From Plantago major (Eukaryota > Streptophyta > Magnoliopsida > Lamiales > Plantaginaceae), in the NCBI GenBank assembly GCA_026545765.1, contig JAIFAC010000453.1, positions 35,362 to 99,361 of the forward strand: DNA of 64,000 nucleotides, in the 5' to 3' direction. Below are positions 22,400-34,311 of this stretch, in pieces. Position 1 is the first letter of the stretch. Every line of letters begins with the position of its first letter. A model generated the notes under the pieces. The model made no database searches. It had not been told where the DNA came from and was given only the letters and a program-made list of their open reading frames with translations. The position numbers and the translations under genes were made by a program.

Positions 22400-25300
22400 T
22401 AAAGAAGAGTTCTGACAAGCATCTCTGTGTCTCCGCAAATCCACGACTTCTTTGTAGGTTTTGCAGGATTTTCTTCGTAAAATGCTTGACCCATAGGTAC
22501 TTTCCCCACTTCCGTGCATGCTCTATTCTCGATATCCTAAAGCTTGAAGTATTCATAGATAATCTTCATATATCCGATGTCACCTTGTATTGATCTTCCG
22601 CCGATAGAACGACTCATGTGGTTCCACAGAAGTCTTGGTCTTGTGCTGCTCGTGATATTCGTAATCTTGTGCACATCATCCGCTTTCCATATGGACAATC
22701 ATCGAGACGCCCTTCTTCATGGCTTCAGCCTTCGACAACTTCAAAATCCAACCATGCTTTGATGTGATTGGTGTTGATCAAGGTAGTTTATTCTTTCTCC
22801 ATGCCATAAGTCGCTTTGAGGATTGGTTCGAAATCTTGAATTTACCAATAGATGCTTAAGTTCCGTAATCCAATAGCCATTTTTCTCGATTGATGCACCA
22901 GAGAGAGGAATCATTGTCATACTTCACATACTCAATTTTCGCTTCTTCCGCCCGAGTGGAAGTCGACTTTGTCTTTGCTCACTCTCACTGCTCCTTTTCT
23001 CGCCTTGAATTCTCTTTGGGGTTGTTGTTGAAGAACTACCACCGGATAGACTTGGTATTTCCAGAGGGTGTTTTAGTCGCTAGTGGCTTTGCGCATGGGC
23101 CGCCAGCTTTCAAGTTTCCTTTTTATGTGAAGAGGAGCTTCATCTTCATCGCCTCTTCATCATCTTCATCAAGATCAATTCTTGTGAGACCTTTGCGCTT
23201 CTTCATTGCCTGTGGACTTGATTTGACCTTCTTCTTCTTCTTCGTAAGATTCATCAATCCTCTAACTTGTCTTCTCCTCGAGCCTTCGTACTCCTTGAGT
23301 TTCGTGCTATGGCCCTTGTTACCATTTTGGTTCCTTCAAGAGGTCTCTGGAAGCAAATTGCTTGAGAAGGATTCATAGATTTTGAGTGGTGGCTGGGAAG
23401 TTTTTCTTCTTCCTTTCTGAGCAGCACCAGCTCCAGATTTCTTCTTGTTTTCATCTCCTTCTTCCCATTCCCCCTGACTTTGAGGTCCAGATTTGTACTT
23501 TCTTTCCCCCTTAGTCATTGTCATCGACTCACCTCATAAAGGAACTGAGAGAGTCAAAATGCCCTTGTAAATAGTTGTAGGCAGTGACCAACTTCTGAAG
23601 TTCGGCTTTGAGCTCCTGATTTTGCTTGATAAGTCCATTGTCCTTATCAAGGAGCTCACAACGGGCCTAGGATGACATCTCGCTTCCAAAGCAGTAACTT
23701 GCCTCTTGAAAAGCTTTTTCAGCTAAAGACACATCATCGCCCCTTGTCATTCCTGCATCTTTCTCGAGCAATGATCATGCTAGTTGTTCTCGAGTGATGA
23801 GCTCAAAGGAACTTTCTCATTTCGTAGGGACTGGGCAATTACTTCCTTGTTTTGTGAAGACATCTCCTTATTCAGAGTAGCTAGTACTGCACCGCCATGT
23901 ACTCATGGAGTGGACGTCATGCTTTGTTGAAGATTGTAGGAGCAATCAACTTTCTTTTAAGTGAGAGACCGCTAGATGTTCATGGCGGTGTCCCGCCAAA
24001 GTCTTGTCTTCTTCATCATCCGAGGGATTAGCCCAGGATCTTCATCCTCTCGACATTTTCATCAATCGACAAGTCCAAAGAACCATCTCGTAGATTGGTT
24101 TCTTTCCTTTCGGGAGGAGGATGGTGCTTCTTTCAAGAGGATGCAGCCTTAGCATCATGTTTGACTTCGATACTTCTTCAAGATCGAAGTTCTTTGGTGA
24201 TCTCAACAAAGATCCCCTAGCTCTTTAACCTCGTAGTAAGCAATCATTTCTTCTAAGTATAGATCTTGTAGTTGATCAATCTTATCTCTCGATTTAGCTA
24301 TTTGATCTTCCAGCTTGAAGATGGAGTCGTTGTTCTTCTTCCAACAGTTGTCTGAGTTGAGCACTTCTGGTCTAAGTGTTTAATATTTTCTGATTGGTTT
24401 CTTCAGAAAGCTCAACTACTTGTTCAGTAGTAACTACGTGTTGGTGAGAAGATGGATGAGTACATTTCTGAGGTGATGAAGACGGAGATTTCGTGAAGTC
24501 TTCTCGCTTGCTTTTCAAATACCGAGGCATTGTTTCTCCGTGAAATTCCTCCGTCCTCGGTGCAGAGCATCATCATCATCCTTTTGTCATTATCATCCTT
24601 TGGTGATGATCAAAGGAGGTTCATCAAAGAAATTTTCATTCATTTCTTCCTCCTCATCATCTTCGATACAAGATTGATCACTTCCGGATAGTGATCTTCG
24701 CCATTAACTTCTTCTTGTTCGTAAGGTATGAATTGCGTAGTCTGGGCGTAATCGCTTGAATGCCATCTGTAATCTTGTCCACCATCCGCCTGCTCAAAGG
24801 CATGTATCAAACTATGCGCCACTTCCGAAAAGTCCTTATGTAGTAGAGTCGAATCAGATGTTTTTCTCAGAGCTAACATTGCTTGGACATATGTTTCCGT
24901 GTCAAGAGCTCGTGTCTGCCCTGGTTGGTTGATAAGTTATTCTCAATATTTCGTAGAGATCGAGCACCTTAACTTCGCCATTTCTTGAAGCATTCAATGT
25001 GCTTTGGCAAAGTGTGAGCTTTGAAGAAGTGAAGTAGTCCTTGTTTCTTCAATGGGAACCGCTGCATCTGCTTGAGCTCAAAGAAAGAGTTTTGAGTGAG
25101 TTTCAAAACTTTGGTAGATATCCGAGTAGAAGTGTAGTTTAGTTTCGAAGTTACCGAGTATGAACATCAGGCTCAGATACTTGTTCTACTGGGACAATTG
25201 GTGTCTCAGATATCTTGTGGTGAGGTGGAGACTTGGAAGTCTGGTCCTCATCAACCTTTCTTTCTTGAACCTGAGAATTAACATTATCACAATACTTAGG

Positions 25301-27769
25301 AAATTTTATCAAGAAGAACTTTAAGTGACAAGTCGATATCCGAGAGGTCAATTACCTCCATGGAGGCTCAGATATTTGTCTCGAGACTTGTGCCTCTCGA
25401 ATCTTTCGTGATGAAGCCCTCGATGCCTCATCAATATCCATAGGTGGGGATGTCGCAACTCCCCTCGCACTTCTACTTCTGATTGAGCCTGTAAGTAGAT
25501 AGTATTGAATAATTTAGAAGAAGTTTTAAGATAACCTAGGATGAAGAGTACTTATCACTGATTTTCATATACCTTCAAGTTTGAAAGCTTAGTGATGTGT
25601 GCTTCAGAAACCTTGTTGGTTTCTGGGTTTGTCTCGCATTTCGCTTTATCTTCTTCCATCTCATTGGAGCCTCGTTAGAAACATTTATCATTAATGAGCA
25701 TACAAACATTTTTATCAAAAGTTAGTTCTCTTTAAGAATCATTTACCGTGGCATGTGCTCGATTTCTCAAGAGTCGAGGTTGAAGGAACCTCTTTTCAAG
25801 ATTCGAGGCAAGCTTTTCACTTCCTCTTGTTTTTCCGCTTTAACTCAAATTTCAGAATAAAGAGATTCTTATAAGGTAACAAGATTTATAAGTATAAGAT
25901 TTTTCACAAGGTAAGAGTTAAACCACCATTTACCCGAAAGGCTTCAGTCGATTGGTCTCGAACTTGTGACCTTTCTATACATTGGTCGCCTTGTCCCAGC
26001 TTCAGCTTTTGTTTGAAGTTTCGTACTTCACACCTTCCGAGTATGCAACCCGCCTTCCCCTCGTTGATCATTCCGAGTAGATGTCTCAGCTTGATCCTCT
26101 CATCGAGTCAGGGAACCCGCCAATTACAGGATTTTCTTCAAAGATACCGTATTGCCGGTATTTCAAAATGGAGTTCATTTACCATTTCATCAACCACTTG
26201 TGGCTGTTGTGGTTGTTGTGTGTGGTTGTTGTGGTTGTCCGGAAGCGTAAGATTGATCAAGAGAATGTTCTTCCGCATTCTTAGATGTGGCATTCCATCA
26301 AGATTCCGCCAATACTAAGATACCACTCATCGTGGCTTTGTGAAGTTGTGCAAGAGAGTCATTCCCCGATGATGTGTTTGCACCAACAACCTTTGCTATA
26401 GGTTCAACAACTCGTGGTGTAGGTCTTCTTCGATACCTTATCACCGCCATTTGTTCAAGAACCTTAGCCCTCTTGATTTTTCTAGGACTTGAGAGATGAC
26501 TAGTTCATCATCTTCATCGCCAAAGCTCTCATCAAGATTGGGAACCGATTGGTCCATTATTCCCGCGTTTCAGAGATGGGGCTTAGCGTTTTTCACCACT
26601 TTTGGCAAGATTCATGAAGTTCATCGCCAAGGCTTTCGCATTAGTCGCAACATTTCGAAAGCAATTTCTCTTGTCGAGTCTACTTGTTCAAGAGGGTGAT
26701 AACTCTTTGCAAAGATTGATGAGTTCATCCGCCATGTTTGTAGATATCCGAGAATTGACAACCTCTTCGGTGTGTCTCGATTTGCCAGACTTTTCTTCAA
26801 GTTCGCTTCTTGGTCGCAACCTTTCTTCAGATATCTTTTCAGATTTTCTCTTAGACCTTCGAGACCCAAGAACCTTTTTCATCGATTTGTATACTCATAC
26901 TTGTAGAGTAAGTTATCAGCTATTTCAAATTGCCTCTCCGAGCTCAATGCCAAGCTTTTCCAAAGAAGTAGCATATCTTCGCACTATATCCCATCGTGGG
27001 CCTTTCGCTCAGCTAGTCCTTTAACAATCTTAGGCTCAAGCCTCAATCTTCTTCACAAATTTCATGAAGGCATTTTCCCAGCTTGAAAGGGTTTTCCAAA
27101 TTTTGTCTTGTCGATTCAAAGAAGAACATCATGATCCATCGCTTTCGCTTATCCGTCAAGACCTCCTTGTAGACCATCAAAGCATCTGTGAAGAATGCAA
27201 GCCAAGATATCCCAAAGGAACCAACAGATGTCCGGTTCGATGTCGAAGTTTGAACTCAAGGTGTATCTGATTTCAAGATCACACACATCATCAGAAGTTC
27301 TTTAACACCTTCAAGGAGTTCCTCATCCTTGGTGTTTATTTCAAAATCCTTTCCAAGATTTTGAACCTCAAACAACTTACGTAAAGTTGTTAAGTCCGTA
27401 TGATTTCCTTCGCTGACTAAGGTTTTGATAGACACTATTTCAGTGCCTTCAGATACAGGAAATAATCCTGGAGTTGTTGTAAAATTCCAACACATCAAGT
27501 GATGAAATTCCACTAGGGCGAGCAGATACAAAGCCCTTGATTTGTGCCTTTTCAAGCATGTCAATAATTAGCTTTCTGTCGGCTTGGTTCTCTATTCCAG
27601 CCGTGAGGTATTCCTCAAACATGGCACCACCCCAAATCATTCTCGTGACTTGAAGTCCAATGGTCGATTGAAAGCTCCTACCAATGATTGTTAATAATAA
27701 CCAACTCGTGCTTGCTTTTCAGAAGCATCAAGGAGGATTGGGATTTCGTAGAAGTGTTCTCGAGGCCAT
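22400..27769 (-). pseudogene. Extra ORF region of the Copia element, downstream of pol, same strand
   Basis: A possible start lies at 27769 (MASRTLL). In order the minus strand reads MFEEYLTAGIENQADRKLI, KGFVSARPSGISSLDVLEFY, LLEGVKELLMM, then long charged, Lys/Glu/Ser-rich stretches (26621-26882, 25151-25351), HKDFSEVAHSLIHAFEQADG near 24800, and KKSGAGAAQKGRRKTSQPP near 23420. The composition suggests a hydrophilic, partly coiled-coil protein. I see no clear membrane segment. Position after pol equals that of the env-like ORF of SIRE elements, but sequence gives no proof of an envelope function, and the size (potentially over 1,500 codons) is larger than I would expect. Many frame breaks. 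Plus-strand frames here (for example 22890-23378) are shadows. Confidence 0.45.
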
Positions 27770-27953
27770 CTCTTTATATAGTAAGGATTTGAAGCTAGTG
27801 TTTGAAAGAGATTCGATTGAGTGATTCTTTTCGTAAAAACTTAATCAAGATTTGCGTAGATTTTAGAGAAGTTGCAGAGGATTAGAGAAGGTTTTTGCTT
27901 TTGATGCAGTTGAAATTTTGATTAGGCAAAAGTGATTTCATTTGCCAAAATCC

Positions 27954-27963
27954 TATATATATA
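27954..27963 (-). promoter_or_regulatory. TATA-like box upstream of the extra ORF
   Basis: TATATATATA on the minus strand, about 185 bp before the ATG at 27769. A second TATATAAAG lies only a few bases before that ATG. An internal promoter for the extra ORF is possible but unproven. Confidence 0.3.
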
Positions 27964-28460
27964 GCAAGTGAATCTCAATGCATAAATACATACAAATTGA
28001 TTTTGTAACGATTCGTGATTTGCAAGCCGCATGATCAAAAGTAGTTTCAAGATTAAATGCTTAGTGGGCCATGTCCAATTTCAACAATTCACTATTTATC
28101 GTGAATTAATTTCATTGCTCAGATTAAGCTTGAATTCATCAAGGGTCACCATTGCTTCTCAAAGAATGATCACAATCAACAAATGTAATTGTGCCCATTT
28201 AATGAATTTTGGCTATTAGCTATCTCAATCACAATTGCTGGAGCAAGGTCACTGCTCAGATCTCAATCATTTTATACTTAGGATTTTCCCAAGTTTTTCA
28301 TCAAGATAGAAATAGTGCGAGATTCAAGAGAGTAGTCGATCGCAGAAAGTTATACTATTCTCTTTGTGTTCCCTGCTCATAGAATGATTCGTATATCCGA
28401 GTTCGCCCCGTAGATCTTAAGCTATCTTTTGCTCTTTAGCCTTTTTGACTTCGGGTTCCC

Positions 28461-28560
28461 TGCCCAGATACCTCTCTCTTTCTCGATACCCGCCCAGATA
28501 CCTCTTCTCCGGATGCCCGCTCAGATACCTCTTTCCGGATGCCCGCTCCAGATACCTCTT
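28461..28560. repeat. Short imperfect tandem repeat in the Copia element
   Basis: Four imperfect copies of about 26-30 bp, each with CCAGATACCTCT or TCAGATACCTCT, lie just downstream of pol in element orientation. Spacing varies. Confidence 0.7.
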
Positions 28561-28599
28561 CTCTTTTCAGCTCATCGTAGTTCCATTAGTCCAAGATTA

Positions 28600-31500
28600 T
28601 GTCTTAAGTCTAAGAATCTACTTTCTTGTAGTGGCTTAGTGAAGATATCTGCAAGTTGGTCTTCAGTCCCAATCTTGAGTATCTCTATATTGCCTTTTTC
28701 AACATGGTCTCTGATGAAGTGATGTCTAACATCAATGTGCTTTGTTCTGGCATGAAATTTAGGATTCTGTGTAATCGCAATAGCACTTGTGTTGTCACAG
28801 AAAATGGGAGTTTTCTTCTCATCGAGTCCATAGTCTTTAAGTTGTTGTTGTATCCACAGAATTTGTGTCGCACAACAACCAGCAGCAATATATTCAAATT
28901 CTGTGGTAGAAGTCGCAATTGAGTTTTACTTCTTGCTAAACCATGAGATAAGTCTAGTGCCCAGAAACTGACAAGTTCCTGAGGTGCTTTTCCTATCAAG
29001 CAATGATCCAAAGATAATCAAAGATCCGAGTACCCAAATTAAACTCAATCCACTTTCTTTAGGATACCACAATCCTACATCTACTCGTAATCTTCACATA
29101 CCTTAGTATTTTCATAGCAATGTTGTAGTGTGTTTGCATTGGATTTGTCTGAAATCTAGCACATACTCCAACGGCATATTGAATATCAGGTCTACTTGCA
29201 GTGAGGTAAAGTAGTGAACCTATCAATTTCCTATACTTATGTTCTTCAACACTCTTATCTGATTCAGTATAGGTCATTTTGGTTCCAATGCTCATAGGTA
29301 TCTTAGCATTCTTTTCAGAAGGCTTAAGATTGAATTTTGTGAGCATATCTTTTGCATACTTTGTTCGACTAATGAATATTCCATCATCGAGTTGCTTGAC
29401 TTTCAATCCTAGGAAATAATTCATTTCTCCCATCATGCTCATCTCAAACTTGTTTTTCATGAGATTTGCAAAGTCATTACAAAGTTGCTTGTCCTTAGAT
29501 CCAAATATGATGTCATCAACATATACTTGAACTAAGAGTAGTTTCCCATCATGATTTAAGGTAAATAAAGTTTTATCAACTTCACCTTTCTTGAAACCAC
29601 TTTCCGTAAGGTATTTGGCCAAAGTGTCATACCATGCTCTTGAGCCTGTTTCACCATACAGAGCTTCTCAGAGTTTATAGACCATTCTACTTTCTCGAGG
29701 AAACTTCAAAGCCGTGTGGTTGCTCAACATAAACTTCTTCCGCAAGTTCACCGCTTAGGAATGCACTTTTGACATCCATCCGATAAACTTTGAAATTTTA
29801 TGAGTCGAAGGCTAGAAAGAGTCTTATTGCATCCAATCTGCAACTGCATATGACTCATCAAAATCTAAGCCTTCACCGAGTGAATCCTTGGCAACCAATC
29901 TTGCTTTGTTTCTGGTTATTTCACCAGTTTCATTCATTTTATTTCTGAAAACCCACTTAGTTCCAATCACAGATATTCCTTCTATAAATGGAACTAGTTT
30001 CGAGATGAAACATCCAAAGAGAGAATCAGCATTTTTAGCTATTGCTCTCCTAGTCCTAACACTCGATTAATCGTCCAATTATATCCTTTGTAGGATGATC
30101 TTTGATCCATTTCATCAAAGGTTTAGTGCTAGTAGGATCAATATCCGTGTGATCCGAATGTGAATCACTAAGATTTTGATTTGATACTTTTTCAAGATTC
30201 AAGATATCCGACATATGAGAAATGTCATGGATATCCGACACTTTTTCAAAGGTTAGAGATATCTCGAGACATGTATTTCAAAGATTCTTATTTTCAGATA
30301 CCTCCATGATGAAGGTTCTCAAGAACTGCTCCATTTCTCGAAAACTCATAGGAAATTCCTCATCATGTTTGTGAGTCATCTTGTTGTTACTAGGCTTTTC
30401 AAGCTTTTCACGCCGAGTCATCCTCACTTTCCATAACGATGTTTTTCCTTTCTGAGGATTCTTCTTTAGTATCCCTCAGTAATAGTTCTTTGAACTTTTC
30501 TAAGAGTTCATCAGTAGGAGGTGTTTTCTTACTTCCTTCATAGAATACAACATGAACTGATTCTTCAATTTTCTTTGTTCTTTTGTTGTAAACTCTGTAA
30601 GCTTTGCTGTTTGTGGAATAGCCAAGAAAAACACCTTCATCTGCCTTTGGTTGAAATGTTCTTAGAAAAACTTTCCCATTGTTTAGAACAAAACATCTAC
30701 AACCAAATACTCTCAGATGTTTGATATTAGGAGGTCTTCCAACCATAATTTCATAGGGGGTCCTGTCATGGTGTTTGTTTATCAAGCATCTGCTCGAGTG
30801 TAGCAGTCGTGTTTATCGCTTCAACCCAATATATTTCACTTATCTCGTTGTCCTAGCATTGTCCTTGCAGCTTCTTTAAGGGTTCTGTTTTTCCTTTCTG
30901 CAACACCATTTTGTTGAGGTGTTCTTACAGAGGAAAGTTGGTTTTGTATACCTTTGCAGGTACAAAACTCCTTTATGTACTAATTGACAAACTCAGTACC
31001 ATGATCTGTTCTGATTGCAGATACCTTTTCATTTTTCATGATTTCAAGCTTTTTCAAAGAAGTTTGGTATCTCCACCGGCATCGATTTGTGTTTCGTAAA
31101 GACAACCCAAGTGAATCTTGAGAAGTCATCTACAACAACCAGACTATACTTCTTTCCCCGCATAACTAGTTACGATGATTCAAAAGATCCATGTAATAGT
31201 TGCAGTGGTCTAACACTAGAGTGTCTCGATTTTGACTTGAAAGAGATCTTAGATTGTTTCCCATCCGACAGTGCGTAATGTATACCATCCTTTCGAAGAT
31301 GTTTTGGGAAGACCAACCACTAACTCTTTCTTGGCAAGTCTATTCAGAGTTTTGAAATTCAAGTGACTCATTCTTTTGTGCCATAACCAATGCTCTTCTG
31401 TGTGACCAGATTGACTCACCATGAGACATTCTTCAACAGGCGTATGCCCAACAAGCAACATAACGACCGCCTTCCAATTAACTAAGACCGTCTCATTGAC

Positions 31501-32010
31501 TCATTGTCAATTAGTTTGCGATTTAGCTTTGAATTTTATAGTAAAACCTTGTCAAAACCGCTCATGCTAAATAGATCAGATTTCAAATCCTTAACATGTA
31601 ATACGTGATTGTTAAAGTTCTAATTTGACGCTACAAATCCCGTAGAGGGATTTAATTCTCCTCCAAGAACTGATATCCGGTCCTGTTGCAAGCTTTGTAG
31701 TCAACTGCATTTGCTTTGCTCTCATGTGCTTTCCGCATCCACTATCAAATAGCCATTGTGCTTTGGTCCAGGAGGCATTCTGCACACAACAGGAAACATG
31801 AGATTAGGTTCTCATATCTTTGATGGAACCGTCAGAATTAAAAGTTCTTCCAGTAGGAATCCATTTTTGAGTGAATTTCTTTGAAATATGTTTTTGTCTG
31901 ACAGGACCGTAAGGAGGAATTCTATTTGAATGAATGTTATCATTAGTAAGAATTATTTTCTTCCTTGGTGTGTTCCTAGGTGCTCCATATGATGCTTTCA
32001 GATACACTGT
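28600..32010 (-). pseudogene. Copia pol: protease, integrase, reverse transcriptase, RNase H
   Basis: In coding order on the minus strand: KWIPTGRTF (about 31860), the protease active site as WLFDSGCGKHM (about 31750), the zinc-like LWHKRMSHLNF region (about 31400), integrase core with DDFSRFTWVVF, RTDHGTEFVN and TPQQNGVAERKNRTL (31150-30850), GCRCFV and GVFLGYS (30700-30620), then RT with RMDVKSAFLSGEL (about 29790) and the catalytic YVDDIIFGS (about 29520), and RNase H with CDNTSAI and KHIDVRHHFIRD (28800-28700), ending near a DIFTKPL motif. The largest open pieces are 30408-30785 and 29059-29622. Protease cuts the polyprotein, integrase inserts the cDNA, and RT/RNase H makes it. Frames break several times. 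All catalytic motifs can be read, so the element was probably recently active. Confidence 0.9.
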
Positions 32011-34240
32011 CAGTTTCGAGTTTGCTTTTCAAAGAACTTAGCCTTCCTTGCCGATTTCTTCTAGCCCTGCATTCAGATTTTCAGGGCTTGATTTAACTTC
32101 CACTTCGATAATTGCTTTGAGCAATTCTAGCTTTCACCATCGCTTGCTCCTTGTACTCATGAGCAAGTTGTTTTCCATGCCTTTGTAGCCAATACTGCTT
32201 TCGAGCACTTGAAGCTATCTCGAGATCTTTTCTCAGCAGCCTTTGCTAGTCTCGTTGATCCAATTTCTTTCCGTAAAAGTGACATGGGAGAATTTGCCAC
32301 CTCGCAATTCTACCTTTTGAGAGACATAGCATCGGTGTTTACACTTTTCAAAGGTTGTGTTTCTTTTCGTAGACGCATCCAACAGCTTTTGTTTTTGACT
32401 TGTTTTTCCCACAAAGGTTTAGTCGAATCGCCTTTCCTTTATCAACAATCTTTGTCTTTTCACCGATACTATAGATTGCATGGGAACCGCCTTCGAAAGT
32501 ACTTACAAATGTTCTCTTCTCCTTACTCTTATTCGAGTAATAGAGCAATCATTCTGAGTATTCAAATTCAAGTCCTTTCTTTCAAGGATCTCTTAAGTAA
32601 GATTGTACTTCAAGAAGAGTGTCACTAGCTTGCATAAGATTGAAAAGATAGTTCTTTCTTCTCGAAGTTCCTTGTTTTCGTAAAGAAGATTTTCATAATT
32701 CTTTCAGATCACCATTGCTTCTTCATGTGACTTTTTAGCCTCAGATATCCGAGCTTTTAGAAATGCTTTCAAAGATCCTTTCTCTCGTAATCTTTAACTA
32801 ATTGAGAATTTTCCTTTTCAAGAGAATTCTTTTCTTCTTCAAGGTTTTCGCTCGCGGATCATTAGAAATTCTTCATAGATGTCAAGTTCTTTCCGAGATT
32901 TTCTAGATTTTTATTTCCTCTTCATCACTTTCATAAGTGTAGCAAGAAGTATGTGTTACCTCATCACCATAAGATGCTTTTCTATGTTGAGATGTCCGTC
33001 CACAATTTCAAAGAACTCCACACATTTCATTCTTCTTGAGGTCAAGTCGATTATATCATGAGTAACTCCACATAATTCGTGATGGTAGGTTGAATTATCT
33101 GAATTGTCATCTTCGTAACTGCTTCAACGCCTAGAGCATCCATTGAATTTGATTTTCTTTCTTTCTTCGCTAACAAAGCTTCTCGCTTCTTCAAGATTCT
33201 TCTATCTTTCTTGTCGCCTGCCTTAGTTTGTCGAGGGTGACAATCCTTCTTGAAGTGGCCAGGTTTCACAATAGAAACATATATCATTTCCAATTTCGCT
33301 TCCTCAAGACATGATGCTTTCTCGAAATGGGCTTGTTCAATGAAGCTTTGCATATTTTTGTACCGTGATAGTTTGAGCCTAGATGCTTTTTCAACTTCTT
33401 CGCTTTTCTTCTCTCAATTTCTCGATCGACAAATTTACTCATTTGCTTTGCAGAAGAGCATCCTCGCCTCCTTGCTTTTCTTCTTTCAAGTTCCTTGATT
33501 AACTAGAGCAACATTCTCGCAACTTTTCATTGTTTGTTCTCCGAGTTGTCTCATAGACAAGAGCAAGATGAGAGAAAAGTTCCATCGAGTGATATTCGCA
33601 TACCTGTTGAAATAAAAGAATTTAGTATGCTCCCAATTGGTTAAGACTTCGACAATAGTCTTAATCTTCTCCGATCGAGAGTATCTATTGCTTTCCTGCG
33701 TCGCCATATCACTCATAAGAGTGGTAAATCAAATCAAGTTCTTCCGTAGTTTCAAGGGGACCTTGTTTGAAATTTTGAAATTTCAACTTTAGAACTTCAA
33801 CTTGTTTTCCTTGGTTTTCTGGCCCGAACAGATTTCTTCAATCACTGCCGTGCAACTTTCGCCACATCGTATGTGCTCGTGTCGATCCGATGATGATGTT
33901 ACGAGCTTGACCATCCGCATAATTCCTCTGCATCTTCCGATGTCCGTAGTTCTCCGGCTTGTTCAGAATAACGCGACCAAGAGATCTTCCACTAGTCGAC
34001 GATCTGCTTGTGAAGATCCTTCGCTGATCTCGCTTCTTCCACTTGAAACCTCCATGACTTGCTTAAGTTGTTGAATGACTATCGGGCCATTCTTTATTAC
34101 TTCGATCATCTCGCCACTTATGGCTTCAAGGTGGAGCATCATGTTATTTTTCCATTTCTCGTAGTTTTCGGTTTGAGAACGGTGCATCACTCGTAGACAT
34201 ACCGCACACTTAACACACAAATTAAATAGTCCTCAAAGTG
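32011..34240 (-). pseudogene. Copia gag region
   Basis: Gag is the capsid and RNA-binding protein of the element particle. Near the start, minus-strand 34180-34100 reads YEKWKNNMMLHLEAI, the N-terminal signature of Copia gag. Pieces at 33716-33486 continue it (SDMATQESNRYSRSEKIK). Near 33260-33230 a zinc-knuckle remnant reads GHFKKDCHP with the first Cys pair damaged, followed by a Lys-rich stretch (KKREALLAKKERKSN). From about 32900 to 32350 a charged region links gag to protease. It is broken into at least four frames. The primer-binding site lies about 60 bp upstream. Confidence 0.75.
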
Positions 34241-34297
34241 GACAAAGTTCCTTCACCTATCTGGGATCTAGGTTCAAGGTATATCGGTGAACCTCCC

Positions 34298-34309
34298 GCC
34301 TCGATACCA
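34298..34309 (-). other. Primer-binding site of the Copia element
   Basis: On the minus strand TGGTATCGAGGC, two bases after the LTR end. The common plant form complementary to initiator methionine tRNA is TGGTATCAGAGC, so it matches with a small change at a CAG position. Confidence 0.8.
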
Positions 34310-34311
34310 CT

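Noticed and set aside
22890-23378. 162-codon plus-strand frame rich in Ser/Phe/Leu
   Set aside because: It is the complement of the charged extra ORF of the Copia element; low-complexity Lys/Glu codons read backwards give such frames.
22400-27769. Calling the extra ORF an envelope gene
   Set aside because: Only its position supports this; no signal peptide, membrane anchor or cleavage motif can be seen through the frame breaks.
31950-34240. Plus-strand frames in the gag-protease region
   Set aside because: They are shadows of the minus-strand Copia polyprotein, which has clear motifs.
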